A DNA stretch of 64,000 bases from Microbacterium sp. Se63.02b (GTDB taxonomy: Bacteria; Actinomycetota; Actinomycetes; Actinomycetales; Microbacteriaceae): contig NZ_CP050453.1 of NCBI RefSeq assembly GCF_014171575.1, positions 1 to 64,000 of the forward strand, given 5' to 3'. A program made the position numbers and the translations under genes. The notes below the pieces were generated by a model that was given only the letters and a program-made list of their open reading frames with translations, did not search any database and was not told where the DNA came from. Of the stretch, positions 30,977 through 39,574 are shown piece by piece; position 1 is the first letter of the stretch; every line of letters starts with the position of its first letter.

Positions 30977-31006
30977 ACCCTAGGGTGCTACTTCTACCCT
31001 ATGGTA
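30977..31006. promoter_or_regulatory. Tandem operator candidate and promoter of the amino-sugar operon
   Basis: ACCCTAGGGT (30977-30986, perfect palindrome) and ACCCTATGGT (30996-31005) are 19 nt apart, about two DNA turns. They overlap a possible promoter with -35 TTGTAA (30973-30978) and -10 TACCCT (30995-31000), spacer 16. The GntR protein encoded divergently is the likely ligand-responsive binder. Confidence 0.5.
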
Positions 31007-31050
31007 TTCAAGACCCCACCCGAATGCACCACTTTCCAACGGAGGATCCC

Positions 31051-32388
31051 ATGAGCGCTGCAACACCCGCCCGCTCGCGTGCACCACGGCTCGCCGTCCG
31101 CATCGGCGCCGGTTTCGTCGGTCTCGCGACGGCTACCGGAAGCATCACCGCCTGCGCACCGTCCGGCTCGGACGGAGACGGCGACGGCAGCGGCGTGACG
31201 ATCAACGTCCTCGCCGAAGACATCTCCTACACCGACAACTGGAAGGAGCTGCTCCCCGACTTCGAGGAGCAGACCGGCATCAAGGTCAACATCGAGACGG
31301 TGCCGTACAGCGACCAGGCCGCCAAGATCCTGCTGAACTTCAGCCAGAAATCCAGCGACTACGACGTCGTCTTCACGGACAACACGTACGGCACCGGCTA
31401 CTTCGAGTCCGGCTACATCGACGACCTGTCCGAGTACGAATCCGACTTCGTCGCGCTCGACGACTTCTACCAGCCGTACCTCGCCCCCATGCAGAAGGAC
31501 GATGCCACGTTCGGCCTTCCCGTCTACGGCGAGAGCACCTGGCTGATGTACCGCACCGATCTCTTCGAGGAGTACGGCATCGACGGGCCGCCCACCACCA
31601 TGGACGACCTGGAAGCGGCAGCGAAGACCATCAGCGAGGGATCGGGCGGCGAGGTCGCAGGCATCACCCTCCGCGGAGCCCCGGGCATCCAGAGCGTGTA
31701 CCCGTGGGCGGGGTTCCTCCGCGCCTTCGGCGGCGACTTCTACGACGGGGACACCCTGGCCGTCGACTCGCCCGAGGCCGTCGAAGCGACCCAGTTCTGG
31801 GCTGACCTGCTCAAGGAGTACGGCCCCTCCGGTGTCGGCAACTTCGACTGGGAGCAGAACCGCATCGCCTTCACGCAGGGCACCGCCGCGATGACCATCG
31901 ACGCCACCGCCAACGGTCCCTTCAACGAAGACACCGAGGCCAGCGTCATCGCGGGCAAGGTCGGGTACGCACCGATCCCGTACGCCATCTCCGACCCGCC
32001 CACCAGCGGCAACACCGACAACTCCCTCAACGTCCACGCGCTGTACCTCAGCTCCTTCTCCCAGAAGAAGGACGCGGCCTACCAGTTCATGACCTGGGCG
32101 ACGAGCGAGGAAGTGCAGAACAACGCCGTCGAGACCACCGAGGCCGTGGGGGTCACCCTCGACTCCGTCCTGGAGAGCCCCGCCTACGACGAGAAGTACG
32201 GGCCGTTCAAGGACGCGCTCCTCGGGCAGCTGGCCACCGGAAACGTCGACTACCTCCCCGCAGGCACCGACGCCAACGCCATCATCACCGAGGTCGGCCA
32301 GGCGCTGTCGCGGACCCTGGCGGGAGAAGCGGACGCGAAGGACGCGTTGACCGCCGCTCAGAAAGCACTCGAGACTCAGCTCGGCTGA
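31051..32388 (+). CDS. ABC sugar-binding lipoprotein
   Basis: An extracellular solute-binding protein (family 1) of a carbohydrate ABC importer. The 445-residue precursor has a lipoprotein signal peptide ending in a lipobox-like SITAC, so it is probably anchored through that Cys at about residue 35. The mature domain has the two-lobed sugar-binding pattern (YSDQAAKILLNF, LPVYGESTWLMYRTD, FTQGTAAMTID). The ATG has GGAGG 5 nt upstream. Downstream permeases, NagB and NanE suggest an N-acetylated amino sugar as ligand. Confidence 0.93.
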   Translation: MSAATPARSRAPRLAVRIGAGFVGLATATGSITACAPSGSDGDGDGSGVTINVLAEDISYTDNWKELLPDFEEQTGIKVNIETVPYSDQAAKILLNFSQKSSDYDVVFTDNTYGTGYFESGYIDDLSEYESDFVALDDFYQPYLAPMQKDDATFGLPVYGESTWLMYRTDLFEEYGIDGPPTTMDDLEAAAKTISEGSGGEVAGITLRGAPGIQSVYPWAGFLRAFGGDFYDGDTLAVDSPEAVEATQFWADLLKEYGPSGVGNFDWEQNRIAFTQGTAAMTIDATANGPFNEDTEASVIAGKVGYAPIPYAISDPPTSGNTDNSLNVHALYLSSFSQKKDAAYQFMTWATSEEVQNNAVETTEAVGVTLDSVLESPAYDEKYGPFKDALLGQLATGNVDYLPAGTDANAIITEVGQALSRTLAGEADAKDALTAAQKALETQLG

Positions 32389-32421
32389 GACCACGGACGC
32401 CGGAACGGAAGAAGAAAGACG

Positions 32422-33390
32422 ATGACCAAGCTCCTGACGCCCCCACGTCCCGATGCGGAAACCAGAGTCGACGACCCTCCGTTCCGGCGTCCACCTCGCC
32501 GGAAGGCCCTCCGGCCCAGGCTCGCGCAAGCGAGCCTCGCACTCCCCGCACTCATCGTGATCGTCCCTCTGCTGGTGATCATCATCATGCAGGGCGCCAA
32601 CCTCGTCACCCACGCCGAGAACCTCCTCCGCCCCGGCAGCGAGGAGATCTTCGTCGGGTGGGACAACTTCACCAGGGCGCTGTCGGACCCGACGCTTCTC
32701 GGCTCCATCCGGGTCACCCTCGTCTACGTCGTCGCGGCCGTCGCCATCGAACTCGTCCTCGGTGTGTCCATCGCCCTCGCCCTGCACGGACGCATCCCGG
32801 GCAAGGGCGTGCTCCGCGCCCTCATCCTGATCCCGATGGTGCTGACTCCCGTCGTCGCCGGGCTCATGTGGCGCCTGCTCATGGACCCCACTTCGGGCTT
32901 CATCAACTGGTTCCTCGACGCCGTCGGCATCGGCGGTCATGCGTTCCTCGCCGACCCGGCCACTGCGCTCGCCGCCGTGATCCTCGTCGAGGTCTGGCAG
33001 AACACGCCTTTCGTCGTGATCATCGTGCTCGCCGGCCTCGAGTCGCTCGACCCGTCTCCGTTCGAGGCCGCGCAGCTCGACGGCGCGGGAGGATTCCGCC
33101 TGCTCTGGAACGTCACCCTGCCGATGCTCGCTCCCGTGTTGTCGATCGTCGTGCTCCTTCGCGTCATCGATGCCGTCAAGACGTTCGCCATCGTCAACAC
33201 CATGACGAAGGGCGGACCAGGCACATCGACCCTCGCCATCAGCAACTACGTCTACCGCCTCGGTTTCGAGACCTTCGACATCGGGTATGCGACGACCGTG
33301 GGCGCCCTCGTCTCCCTGGTCGTCCTGGTCGTCCTGTTCCCCACTGCCACGCGCCTCATGGGCCTGCGAATCTGGAAGGCACGCCGATGA
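32422..33390 (+). CDS. ABC sugar transporter permease 1
   Basis: A MalF-type inner-membrane permease of 322 residues with six transmembrane segments after a cytoplasmic basic N terminus. The EAA loop that docks the ATPase reads EAAQLDGAGGFRLLWNVTLP at about residues 213-232. Its stop overlaps the second permease start by 4 nt. No ATPase gene is in the operon, so a shared MsiK/UgpC-like ATPase elsewhere probably energises the system, as is usual in actinobacteria. Confidence 0.95.
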   Translation: MTKLLTPPRPDAETRVDDPPFRRPPRRKALRPRLAQASLALPALIVIVPLLVIIIMQGANLVTHAENLLRPGSEEIFVGWDNFTRALSDPTLLGSIRVTLVYVVAAVAIELVLGVSIALALHGRIPGKGVLRALILIPMVLTPVVAGLMWRLLMDPTSGFINWFLDAVGIGGHAFLADPATALAAVILVEVWQNTPFVVIIVLAGLESLDPSPFEAAQLDGAGGFRLLWNVTLPMLAPVLSIVVLLRVIDAVKTFAIVNTMTKGGPGTSTLAISNYVYRLGFETFDIGYATTVGALVSLVVLVVLFPTATRLMGLRIWKARR

Positions 33391-34220
33391 AAACGCGCCG
33401 CAACATCCTGCACACCCTCCGCGTCGTCGCGGTCTACGTCTTCGTCATCTGGTGCATCCTTCCGGTCGTCTGGCTGGTCAGCACGTCTCTCAAGAGCGAC
33501 GTCGACGCGTTCAGTCGTGAGCCGGTCTGGTTCTTCGTCCCCCAGTTCGGCAGCTACGTCAGCGCCTGGGTCGACGGCGGGATGGGGCAGGCCATGGTCG
33601 TCAGCGCCGTCGTCGCCATCATCAGCAGCGTCGTCGGCATCGTCGTCGGGTTGCCCCTCGCGTACCTGACGACCCAGGTGTGGCCGCCGGAGTCCGCGTG
33701 GTCCGCGCGCGTGACGCTCGCGATCCTCCTGCTGACGACGGTTCCCCCGGTGCTCACGCTGACGCCGTTCTATCGGGCGTTCTTCGGGATCGGGCTGACC
33801 GGCAACCCGGTGGGGCTCACGATCGTGCACTCCTTCTACGCGATCCTTCTCGCCGTGCTGATCTTCCGCTCGTTCCTCGTCGCCTTCCCGCGCGAGATCC
33901 GTGAGGCGGCGATGATCGACGGCCTGGGCGAGTGGCGCACCCTGTTCCGGTGCGTGCTCCCGAACGTCTGGGGCGCCGCGTTCGCGACGTTCGTGCTCGC
34001 GCTCATCCAGTCGTGGAACGAGTTCCTGTACGCCCTCGTCCTGACCAGCGGCGACAGCCAGACGGTTCCCGTGACCATCGCGGGCTTCCTGAGCTTCTTC
34101 GGCACCAACTGGGCCCGACTCACCGCCGCCGGCGTCATCGGTGCGCTGCCCATCGTCATCTTCGCGATCATCGTCCGCAAGCACATGGCCCGCGGCCTCT
34201 CGTTCGGAGGGGTCAAGTGA
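33387..34220 (+). CDS. ABC sugar transporter permease 2
   Basis: A MalG-type permease of 277 residues with six transmembrane segments. The EAA loop is EAAMIDGLGEWRTLFRCVLP at about 174-193. The C terminus RGLSFGGVK is the usual end of this family. It starts inside the stop of permease 1 and its stop overlaps the nagB GTG by 4 nt, so import and catabolism genes are translationally coupled. Confidence 0.95.
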   Translation: MKTRRNILHTLRVVAVYVFVIWCILPVVWLVSTSLKSDVDAFSREPVWFFVPQFGSYVSAWVDGGMGQAMVVSAVVAIISSVVGIVVGLPLAYLTTQVWPPESAWSARVTLAILLLTTVPPVLTLTPFYRAFFGIGLTGNPVGLTIVHSFYAILLAVLIFRSFLVAFPREIREAAMIDGLGEWRTLFRCVLPNVWGAAFATFVLALIQSWNEFLYALVLTSGDSQTVPVTIAGFLSFFGTNWARLTAAGVIGALPIVIFAIIVRKHMARGLSFGGVK

Positions 34221-34966
34221 CCGGCATCACCGTGCGGAAGTCCGTGGCTGCGACGCACCGGACGGCCACGGCGGCGGCATCGGCAGCGGTCGATGTCATC
34301 GAAGCGTTCCTGCACTCCGGCGGCCTGCGCACTCTGGGAGTCGCGACGGGCTCATCTCCCGGCCCCGTCTATCGAGAGATGGCCCGACGTCAGCTGGACC
34401 TGTCGGAGGTGACGCTGTTCGCGCTGGATGAGTACATCGGGCTGCCGGACGGTCACGAGGAGAGCTATCGCACCGTCGTCGAACGGGAGGTCGCCCACCC
34501 CCTCCGCGTCCCCCCGACGCGTGTGCACCTGCCGGACGGCGCCGAGCCCGCCGCCTACGACGAACTCATCGCGGCCAACGGCGGCATCGACCTGCAGATC
34601 CTGGGAGTAGGGAGGAACGGTCACATCGGATTCAACGAACCGGGCTCGTCGTTCGACTCCCTCACGCGGGTGGTCGACCTCGACGAGTCGACGCGCGAAG
34701 CGAACGCCCGCTTCTTCGGCTCCCTCGCCGAAGTCCCCCACCGCAGCGTGACCCAGGGAATCCGCACCATCCTGAATGCGCGCAGAATCGTCGTCGTCGC
34801 CTCGGGGGTCGACAAGGCGGCAGCGGTCGCTGCGGCGATCGACGGACCGCGCACCGAGGCGATGCCCGCGAGCGTCCTCCGCGACCACGCGGACGTCACG
34901 TGGTTCCTCGACGAGGGTGCCGCCTCGCAGCTCCGGCCTCCCGCGCGGGACGGGGGCGACGCATGA
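34217..34966 (+). CDS. nagB: Glucosamine-6-phosphate deaminase
   Basis: NagB converts glucosamine-6-phosphate to fructose-6-phosphate and ammonia, the last step of amino-sugar use. The 249-residue protein has the substrate-binding ATGSSPGPVY loop, the LDEYIGLP motif with catalytic Asp and the signature GRNGHIGFNEPGSSFDS. The length fits the family. The allosteric C-terminal part of the E. coli enzyme is shortened. The GTG start overlaps the permease stop; the next gene overlaps its own stop. Confidence 0.95.
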   Translation: MTGITVRKSVAATHRTATAAASAAVDVIEAFLHSGGLRTLGVATGSSPGPVYREMARRQLDLSEVTLFALDEYIGLPDGHEESYRTVVEREVAHPLRVPPTRVHLPDGAEPAAYDELIAANGGIDLQILGVGRNGHIGFNEPGSSFDSLTRVVDLDESTREANARFFGSLAEVPHRSVTQGIRTILNARRIVVVASGVDKAAAVAAAIDGPRTEAMPASVLRDHADVTWFLDEGAASQLRPPARDGGDA

Positions 34967-35864
34967 ACGGCACCCTCGCCATCGACGTCGGGCAGACCGG
35001 GTTCCGCATGCGGGGTGACGAGGGCGAGGTCGTCGGCTTCTCCCTCGGCGTCACGGCACTCACGAGCGAAGAGCACGTCCGTTCGCTCGCGCAGCGCATC
35101 GCCGCTCACGTCCCGGAGGGCACGCAGGCCGAGCACGTGGGCGTCGGGTTGTCCGGCTTCGTCGACGGCTCAGACGCTCCGCACGCCCTCGCGGCACATC
35201 TGAAGGAAGCGCTCGGCGCCCGCAGCGTGGTGGTCGCGGCAGACGCCGTCACCGCGCTCCTCGGCACGGTCGGCGCGCGCCCTGGCACCGTCGTGATCTG
35301 TGGAACCGGGGTCGCTGCGCTCGGTATCGACACCGGTGCCTCGCCGCGGCGCATCGACGCTCGCGGTTACCTGCTCGGCGACGTCGGCAGCGGGTTCTGG
35401 ATCGGTCAACGCGGTCTTCAGGCAGCTCTCGATGCTCTCGAAGGGCGCGGAGAACCCACAGCGCTCGCCGGCCGCAGCAAGCGTCTCGGCACCCCGGCGG
35501 ACATCTATCTCCAGGCCATGGGCTCGGTCCCGCCCCGAAGTTCGTCGCGGAGTTCGCCCCTGACGTGATCCGAGCAGCGGCCGAAGGCGACTCCGTCGCG
35601 CACGACATCGTCAGAGCCGCCGCCGCCGAACTCGCTCAGACCATCCGCGCCGCCCGGATCTCCGATGGGCCCATCGGGTTGACCGGCGGCCTGGTGCGCG
35701 CTCCCCTGTTCGTCGAAGAAGTCCGCGCAGCGCTGGGCCTCATCGGTCTGCCGATCGACGACGTCCTCGTTCGAGCCGATGCCGCCCTCGAAGGTGCGCG
35801 CGTCATCGCCGAAGACGTATCTATCCGACCGGCGTTCGCCGGTCTCATCGCAGTGAAGGAGTAA
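34963..35864 (+). pseudogene. BadF/BcrA-type amino-sugar kinase, one frameshift
   Basis: An ATPase-fold kinase of the BadF/BadG family, which includes N-acetylglucosamine kinases. Visible motifs are LAIDVGQTGFRMR (phosphate 1), VICGTGVAALG (phosphate 2) and GDVGSGFWIG. The frame breaks at C4 35533-35536; adding one C gives SVPPPKFVAEFAPDVIRAA and a protein of about 300 residues. The ATG overlaps the nagB stop. In context it probably phosphorylates GlcNAc or ManNAc. The break is probably a sequencing error. Confidence 0.87.
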
Positions 35865-35866
35865 GA

Positions 35867-36559
35867 ATGCTCGACCTCGAGACGCTTCGTGGACGCCTCA
35901 TCGTGTCCTGTCAGGCGCCGGACGGGTCGCCGTTGCGCGACCCGGGAATCATCGCCGCGATCGCCGAGGCGGCCGTGCTCGCGGGCGCGGGCGCTGTACG
36001 CATCAACAGCGCCGAGCACGTGGCGGCCGTCCGCGAACGTGTCACCGTCCCCATCATCGGTCTGGAGAAGGTCGTCACGGACGGGTTCCAGTGGATCACC
36101 CCCACCGTCGACAGGGCCAAGGCCCTCCTCGACGCCGGCGCCGACATCATCGCCGTCGATGCGACGTTGCGCGCTCGCGGCGAGCACCCGGGCGTCGACA
36201 CCCTCCTTCCGGCTGTTCGCGAGCTCGGCGCGGCCGTCATGGCGGACATCGACAGCTTCGAGGCCGGCGCGCACGCGGGTGAGCTCGGCGCCGACCTGGT
36301 CGGTACGACGCTGTCCGGCTACACCAGCGTGCCGCAGAACCGCGGCGGCGATCCCGACATCGAGCTCGTCGCCCGACTCGCCACCCGCCCGACCCCGGTC
36401 ATCGCGGAGGGGCGCATCAAATCACCCGAGGAGCTTCGGGCAGCGTTCGAGGCCGGAGCTTTCGCGGTCGTCGTCGGAACATCCATCACCGAGCCGATGG
36501 CGCTGACCAAGCGCTACCTGGCTGCAGTACCCACGCTCACGAAGGGAGCATCCGCATGA
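35867..36559 (+). CDS. nanE: N-acetylmannosamine-6-phosphate 2-epimerase
   Basis: NanE interconverts ManNAc-6-P and GlcNAc-6-P. The 230-residue TIM-barrel protein shows family motifs LIVSCQAPDGSPL, GAVRINSAEHV, VPIIGLEKV, GADIIAVDAT, MADIDSFE and VIAEGRIKSPEE. The length is normal. It lies 2 nt after the kinase and overlaps the oxidoreductase start by 4 nt. Its presence makes ManNAc, or a sugar that yields it, a likely substrate of the operon. NanA (sialate lyase) and NagA are not in the window. Confidence 0.94.
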   Translation: MLDLETLRGRLIVSCQAPDGSPLRDPGIIAAIAEAAVLAGAGAVRINSAEHVAAVRERVTVPIIGLEKVVTDGFQWITPTVDRAKALLDAGADIIAVDATLRARGEHPGVDTLLPAVRELGAAVMADIDSFEAGAHAGELGADLVGTTLSGYTSVPQNRGGDPDIELVARLATRPTPVIAEGRIKSPEELRAAFEAGAFAVVVGTSITEPMALTKRYLAAVPTLTKGASA

Positions 36560-37569
36560 CCACCAACATCGCCGTCGTCGGCGCCGGCCGCATGGGCCAG
36601 GTCCACTGCCGAATCGTCGCCGAGAACCCGAGGGCGACACTGGCCGCCGTGGTCGACCCGTTCGAGGACAGCGGTCGCCGCGTCGCCACGCAGTACGGAG
36701 CGCCGTGGTTCCCCACGCTCAGCGCCGCCCGTGAGGCTGTCGCTCTGGACGGCGTGGTGATCGCAGTCCCCGACAAGCTGCACGTCGGCGTCACCGTGGA
36801 GGCCATCGAGGCAGGACTCCACGTCCTCGTCGAGAAACCCCTCGCCGACACGCTCGAAGGTGCTCGCACCATCGCGGACGACGCCGCGGCGAAGGCGACA
36901 GCATCCAAAGTCCTCGTCGGACACGTGCTGCGCCACGATCCTCGGTTCCGGTCGGCGGCGAAGACCGTGGCCGCGGGGACGGTCGGCGACCCCGTCCACT
37001 TCCGCGCGGCGCGGATCGTCCCCCGCAGCGTCGGGTTCGCGAACAACGGGGCGTCCCCGATCTACATGTATCAGGGCATCCACGACATCGACCTCGTGCA
37101 GTGGATCTCCGGGAGCCCAATCGTGCGCGTCTCGGCCACCACCGCCGCGAAGGTCCTCCCCGCGGCCGGCAAGGAGGGCGTGGACGTCGCCCTGATCCTC
37201 GCCGAGCTCGAGAACGGTGCCGTGGGCACGATCGAGATCTCCTGGGTGCTCCCTGATTCCACTCCGAGCGGCCTCGCCTCGCAGTTCGATCTGTACGGCA
37301 CCGACGGGAACATCAAGGTGGATGTCACGGCCGAAGGCATCTCGCTCGACACGCTCGACGAGTTCCGGCTCCCCAACACGATGCTCGACCCGGAACTCGA
37401 CGGACGGCTGGAGGGAGTCGTGCCGCAGCAGTTCGACTACTTCCTGCAGATGGTCGAGTTCGATCTCCCCAGCCGCATCGGCATCGAGGAAGCGGTGTCT
37501 GCGGCGCGAGTGCTCGACGCCATCGACGACTCGCTTCGCACGCGCACCTGGGCGGAAGTGAGCCGCTGA
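36556..37569 (+). CDS. Gfo/Idh/MocA family oxidoreductase
   Basis: A 337-residue NAD(P)-dependent sugar oxidoreductase. The Rossmann domain begins NIAVVGAGRMGQVHCRIV, the conserved catalytic Lys is in LVEKPLADT (about residue 95), and the C-terminal alpha/beta domain includes YQGIHDIDLVQWISG. It closes the amino-sugar operon. Family members oxidise inositol, amino sugars or anhydro-sialic acid; the substrate here is open, although NanE next door favours a sialic-acid or ManNAc derivative. Confidence 0.92.
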   Translation: MTTNIAVVGAGRMGQVHCRIVAENPRATLAAVVDPFEDSGRRVATQYGAPWFPTLSAAREAVALDGVVIAVPDKLHVGVTVEAIEAGLHVLVEKPLADTLEGARTIADDAAAKATASKVLVGHVLRHDPRFRSAAKTVAAGTVGDPVHFRAARIVPRSVGFANNGASPIYMYQGIHDIDLVQWISGSPIVRVSATTAAKVLPAAGKEGVDVALILAELENGAVGTIEISWVLPDSTPSGLASQFDLYGTDGNIKVDVTAEGISLDTLDEFRLPNTMLDPELDGRLEGVVPQQFDYFLQMVEFDLPSRIGIEEAVSAARVLDAIDDSLRTRTWAEVSR

Positions 37570-37576
37570 CCCCCGC

Positions 37577-37605
37577 GGCGGGCCTTCCGAATCGGGAGGC
37601 CCGCC
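37577..37605 (+). terminator. Terminator of the amino-sugar operon
   Basis: A 12-nt stem (GGCGGGCCTTCC against the opposite arm ending GGCCCGCC, one G-T pair) with a short loop, 8 nt after the last stop. There is no T tract. Confidence 0.65.
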
Positions 37606-37633
37606 ACGCGCCAGCACGTCCGAGCGCGGGTGA

Positions 37634-37639
37634 AAGAAT
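37634..37639 (+). promoter_or_regulatory. -10-like box of the O-methyltransferase gene
   Basis: AAGAAT ends exactly 6 nt before the ATG at 37646, at the leaderless spacing. Confidence 0.35.
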
Positions 37640-37645
37640 GGCATC

Positions 37646-38347
37646 ATGAGCGACCAGCACGAGCCTCCCGAGAACCGCTACGCATCCGCTCCGGCCTGGC
37701 GCGCTGTCGATTCCTACTTCGCCGCCGCACTCGTGGACGAGGATGCCGCATTGGTGGAGGCACGCGAGTCGGGGGCGCGCACGACCATGCCGAACGCAGA
37801 GGTCGCCGCGAATCAGGGCGCACTGCTCGGCCTCCTGGCGCAGATCTCCGGCTCGCAGCGCGTGCTCGAGTTCGGTACGCTCGCTGGCTACTCCACGGTC
37901 TGGTTGGCGCGTGCCGTCGGCGCCGGCGGCCATGTCGTCACTTTCGAACTCGAAGAGCAGAACGCCGCCATCGCACGCGAGAACCTGGAGCGCGCAGGAG
38001 TCGCCGACCGGGTGGATGTGGTGGTGGGTCCGGCCGCGGACTCCGCCCAGAGGCTGATCGACCAGCAGGTCGAGCCGTTCGATCTGGTCTTCATCGATGC
38101 CGACAAGCCGAGCAATCCGATCTACCTCGCCGCGGCGCTCGAGCTGACGGCGCCGGGTGCGGTGATCGTCATCGACAATGTGGTGCGCGACGGCGCCGTC
38201 GCCGATGCGAACAGCAGCGACCCGCGTGTGCAGGGGGTGCGTGCAGTGATCGATGCGATCGCCGCGAACCCGCACCTCGATGCGACGGCGCTGCAGACGG
38301 TGGGCGAGAAGGGGTGGGACGGCCTCATCATCGTGCACCGTCGGTAG
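37646..38347 (+). CDS. SAM-dependent O-methyltransferase
   Basis: A 233-residue class I methyltransferase of the catechol/caffeoyl-CoA type (Methyltransf_3). SAM-binding motifs are VLEFGTLAGYSTVWLARAV (motif I, about residue 75) and FDLVFIDADKPSN (about residue 152), followed by VIVIDNVVRDGAV. Such enzymes use a divalent metal bound by the Asp residues. The substrate is not evident. The gene stands alone. Confidence 0.93.
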   Translation: MSDQHEPPENRYASAPAWRAVDSYFAAALVDEDAALVEARESGARTTMPNAEVAANQGALLGLLAQISGSQRVLEFGTLAGYSTVWLARAVGAGGHVVTFELEEQNAAIARENLERAGVADRVDVVVGPAADSAQRLIDQQVEPFDLVFIDADKPSNPIYLAAALELTAPGAVIVIDNVVRDGAVADANSSDPRVQGVRAVIDAIAANPHLDATALQTVGEKGWDGLIIVHRR

Positions 38348-38356
38348 TGCGGGGAC

Positions 38357-39150
38357 TCAGCCCAGCGGACCCTCGAGAACCGTGAGCACGTCGGCCTCGT
38401 CGAACCCGAAGGATCGATTGAGCGCGAGCATCGGCGCGTTCCCCGGCTCGGTGTGGGTCTGCAGGATCCGCGAGGCGGCGCTCTCCGGCACGGTCATGAG
38501 CTGACGGAGATTGGCGACCTTCATCGCGCGACCGATCCCTCGACCTCGAGCCCGCTCCTCGACGAAGGTGTCGTCCTGATACACGATCTCGGGATCGGCT
38601 CTGGACAGCAGGATCTCGGTGTATCCGACCGCGTCTCCGTGTTCGCGCGCCAGACTCCGCACGAGCGTGTAGCCCTGAGCCGACATGCGCTGCTCGTTGC
38701 GACGCACCGCCTCGACGTCGGCGGTCTCCAGGGTGCGGGTCAGCTCTCCTGTCGGTACCTCAGCGGACATCCGTGATCGCAGTCGAGCCCAGTCGTCGAG
38801 CGCGTCGTCAGGACACCGACCGGACCAGGAGAGCACCTCGACACCTGCGGGTGCTCCGGCTCCTTCCGCAAGCCTGCTCTCCGGCACCGGAAGCTCGACG
38901 ATCTGACGGATCTCGCGGGTGCCGACGTCGAGCCCCGCTGATCGGGCGAACGAGACTCCGGCTTCGGTGGAGGTCTCGGCGCGCATGACCGTGGCAGCGC
39001 CATGCAGCGCGGACCGCACGGCTTCGAGCAACGCTCGACCGACTCCGTGACGCCGGCAGTCTTCGCGGACGGCGATCTCGACGTCCGCGGGCTCCCCGGG
39101 TGCACATGAGCCTCGGCGGCGCCGACCGCGACTCCGGCGACCTCGGCCAT
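38357..39150 (-). pseudogene. GNAT N-acetyltransferase (two-domain), frameshifted
   Basis: The C-terminal half is a clear GNAT domain (IVYQDDTFVEERARGRGIGRAMKVANL, then NAPMLALNRSFGF). The N-terminal half looks like a second, degenerate GNAT (ADVEIAVREDCRRHGVGRALLEAV). The frame shifts at C4 39094-39097, where one more G on the coding strand joins HVHPG to EPADVE. The N terminus seems short compared with two-domain GNATs, so a further upstream error is possible; the ATG at 39150 is tentative. Confidence 0.75.
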
Positions 39151-39189
39151 CAGCAGGACGGAGACACGTGTCGGATGCGGGTGGAGGGA

Positions 39190-39447
39190 CTAGGACGTGC
39201 GGGCGGTGAGTTCGCCCAGGTCGCGCACCCCGCGCGCGTCGAGGTAGCGGCGGATCACGTCGGTCACCAGTCGGATCTGCGCCTCGTTGCCCATGGCCGC
39301 CTGCATCGCGCCCATCGTCGGCGCCGGCTTGCCGTCCACACGCTCGAGTGCTTCCCACACGATGTCCTCACGGGAGCCACGGCCCATCGCGTGCGGCATC
39401 GAGCTGAAGACGGGGCTGGGTGTCCAGCCGGATCGGGTCTCATCCAT
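39190..39447 (-). CDS. Unknown small protein, 85 residues
   Basis: A small soluble protein that I do not recognise. It reads MDETRSGWTPSPVFSSMPHA at the start and has a helical C-terminal half (AQIRLVTDVIRRYLDARGVRDLGEL). A ribosome site (GAGGAA) precedes the ATG. A strikingly AT-rich palindrome lies 40 nt upstream. The GNAT gene lies downstream on the same strand, so they may form an operon. Confidence 0.65.
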   Translation of the reverse strand: MDETRSGWTPSPVFSSMPHAMGRGSREDIVWEALERVDGKPAPTMGAMQAAMGNEAQIRLVTDVIRRYLDARGVRDLGELTARTS

Positions 39448-39486
39448 GGTGGTTCCTCTTGTGGGGGTCTCTTCGACCCTAGCAAG

Positions 39487-39509
39487 TTATTTTGAGTCAT
39501 TCAAAATAA
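39487..39509. promoter_or_regulatory. AT-rich palindrome, operator candidate
   Basis: TTATTTTGA and TCAAAATAA are perfect 9-bp arms around a 5-nt centre. It is the most AT-rich short stretch I see nearby and lies directly upstream of the 85-residue gene. A repressor of the MarR or TetR type is the likely binder, but none is adjacent on that side. Confidence 0.5.
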
Positions 39510-39527
39510 GGAACGGGTGCGGGATAC

Positions 39528-39564
39528 GACGAAGGCCCGGTCCGCCGCGGTCCGGGCCTTCGTC
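39528..39564 (-). terminator. Terminator of the SDR gene
   Basis: GACGAAGGCCCGG and CCGGGCCTTCGTC form a 13-bp stem around an 11-nt loop, 10 nt beyond the SDR stop on the minus strand. Confidence 0.8.
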
Positions 39565-39574
39565 GGGGCGTGTC

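Noticed and set aside
30977..31006. A DasR/NagR consensus (dre) site
   Set aside because: The boxes lack the ACTGGTCTAGACCAGT-type core, so only a generic GntR operator is proposed.
36556..37569. Naming the Gfo/Idh enzyme as inositol dehydrogenase or anhydro-sialate oxidoreductase
   Set aside because: The family motifs do not separate these substrates, and no inositol or sialate lyase genes are in the operon.
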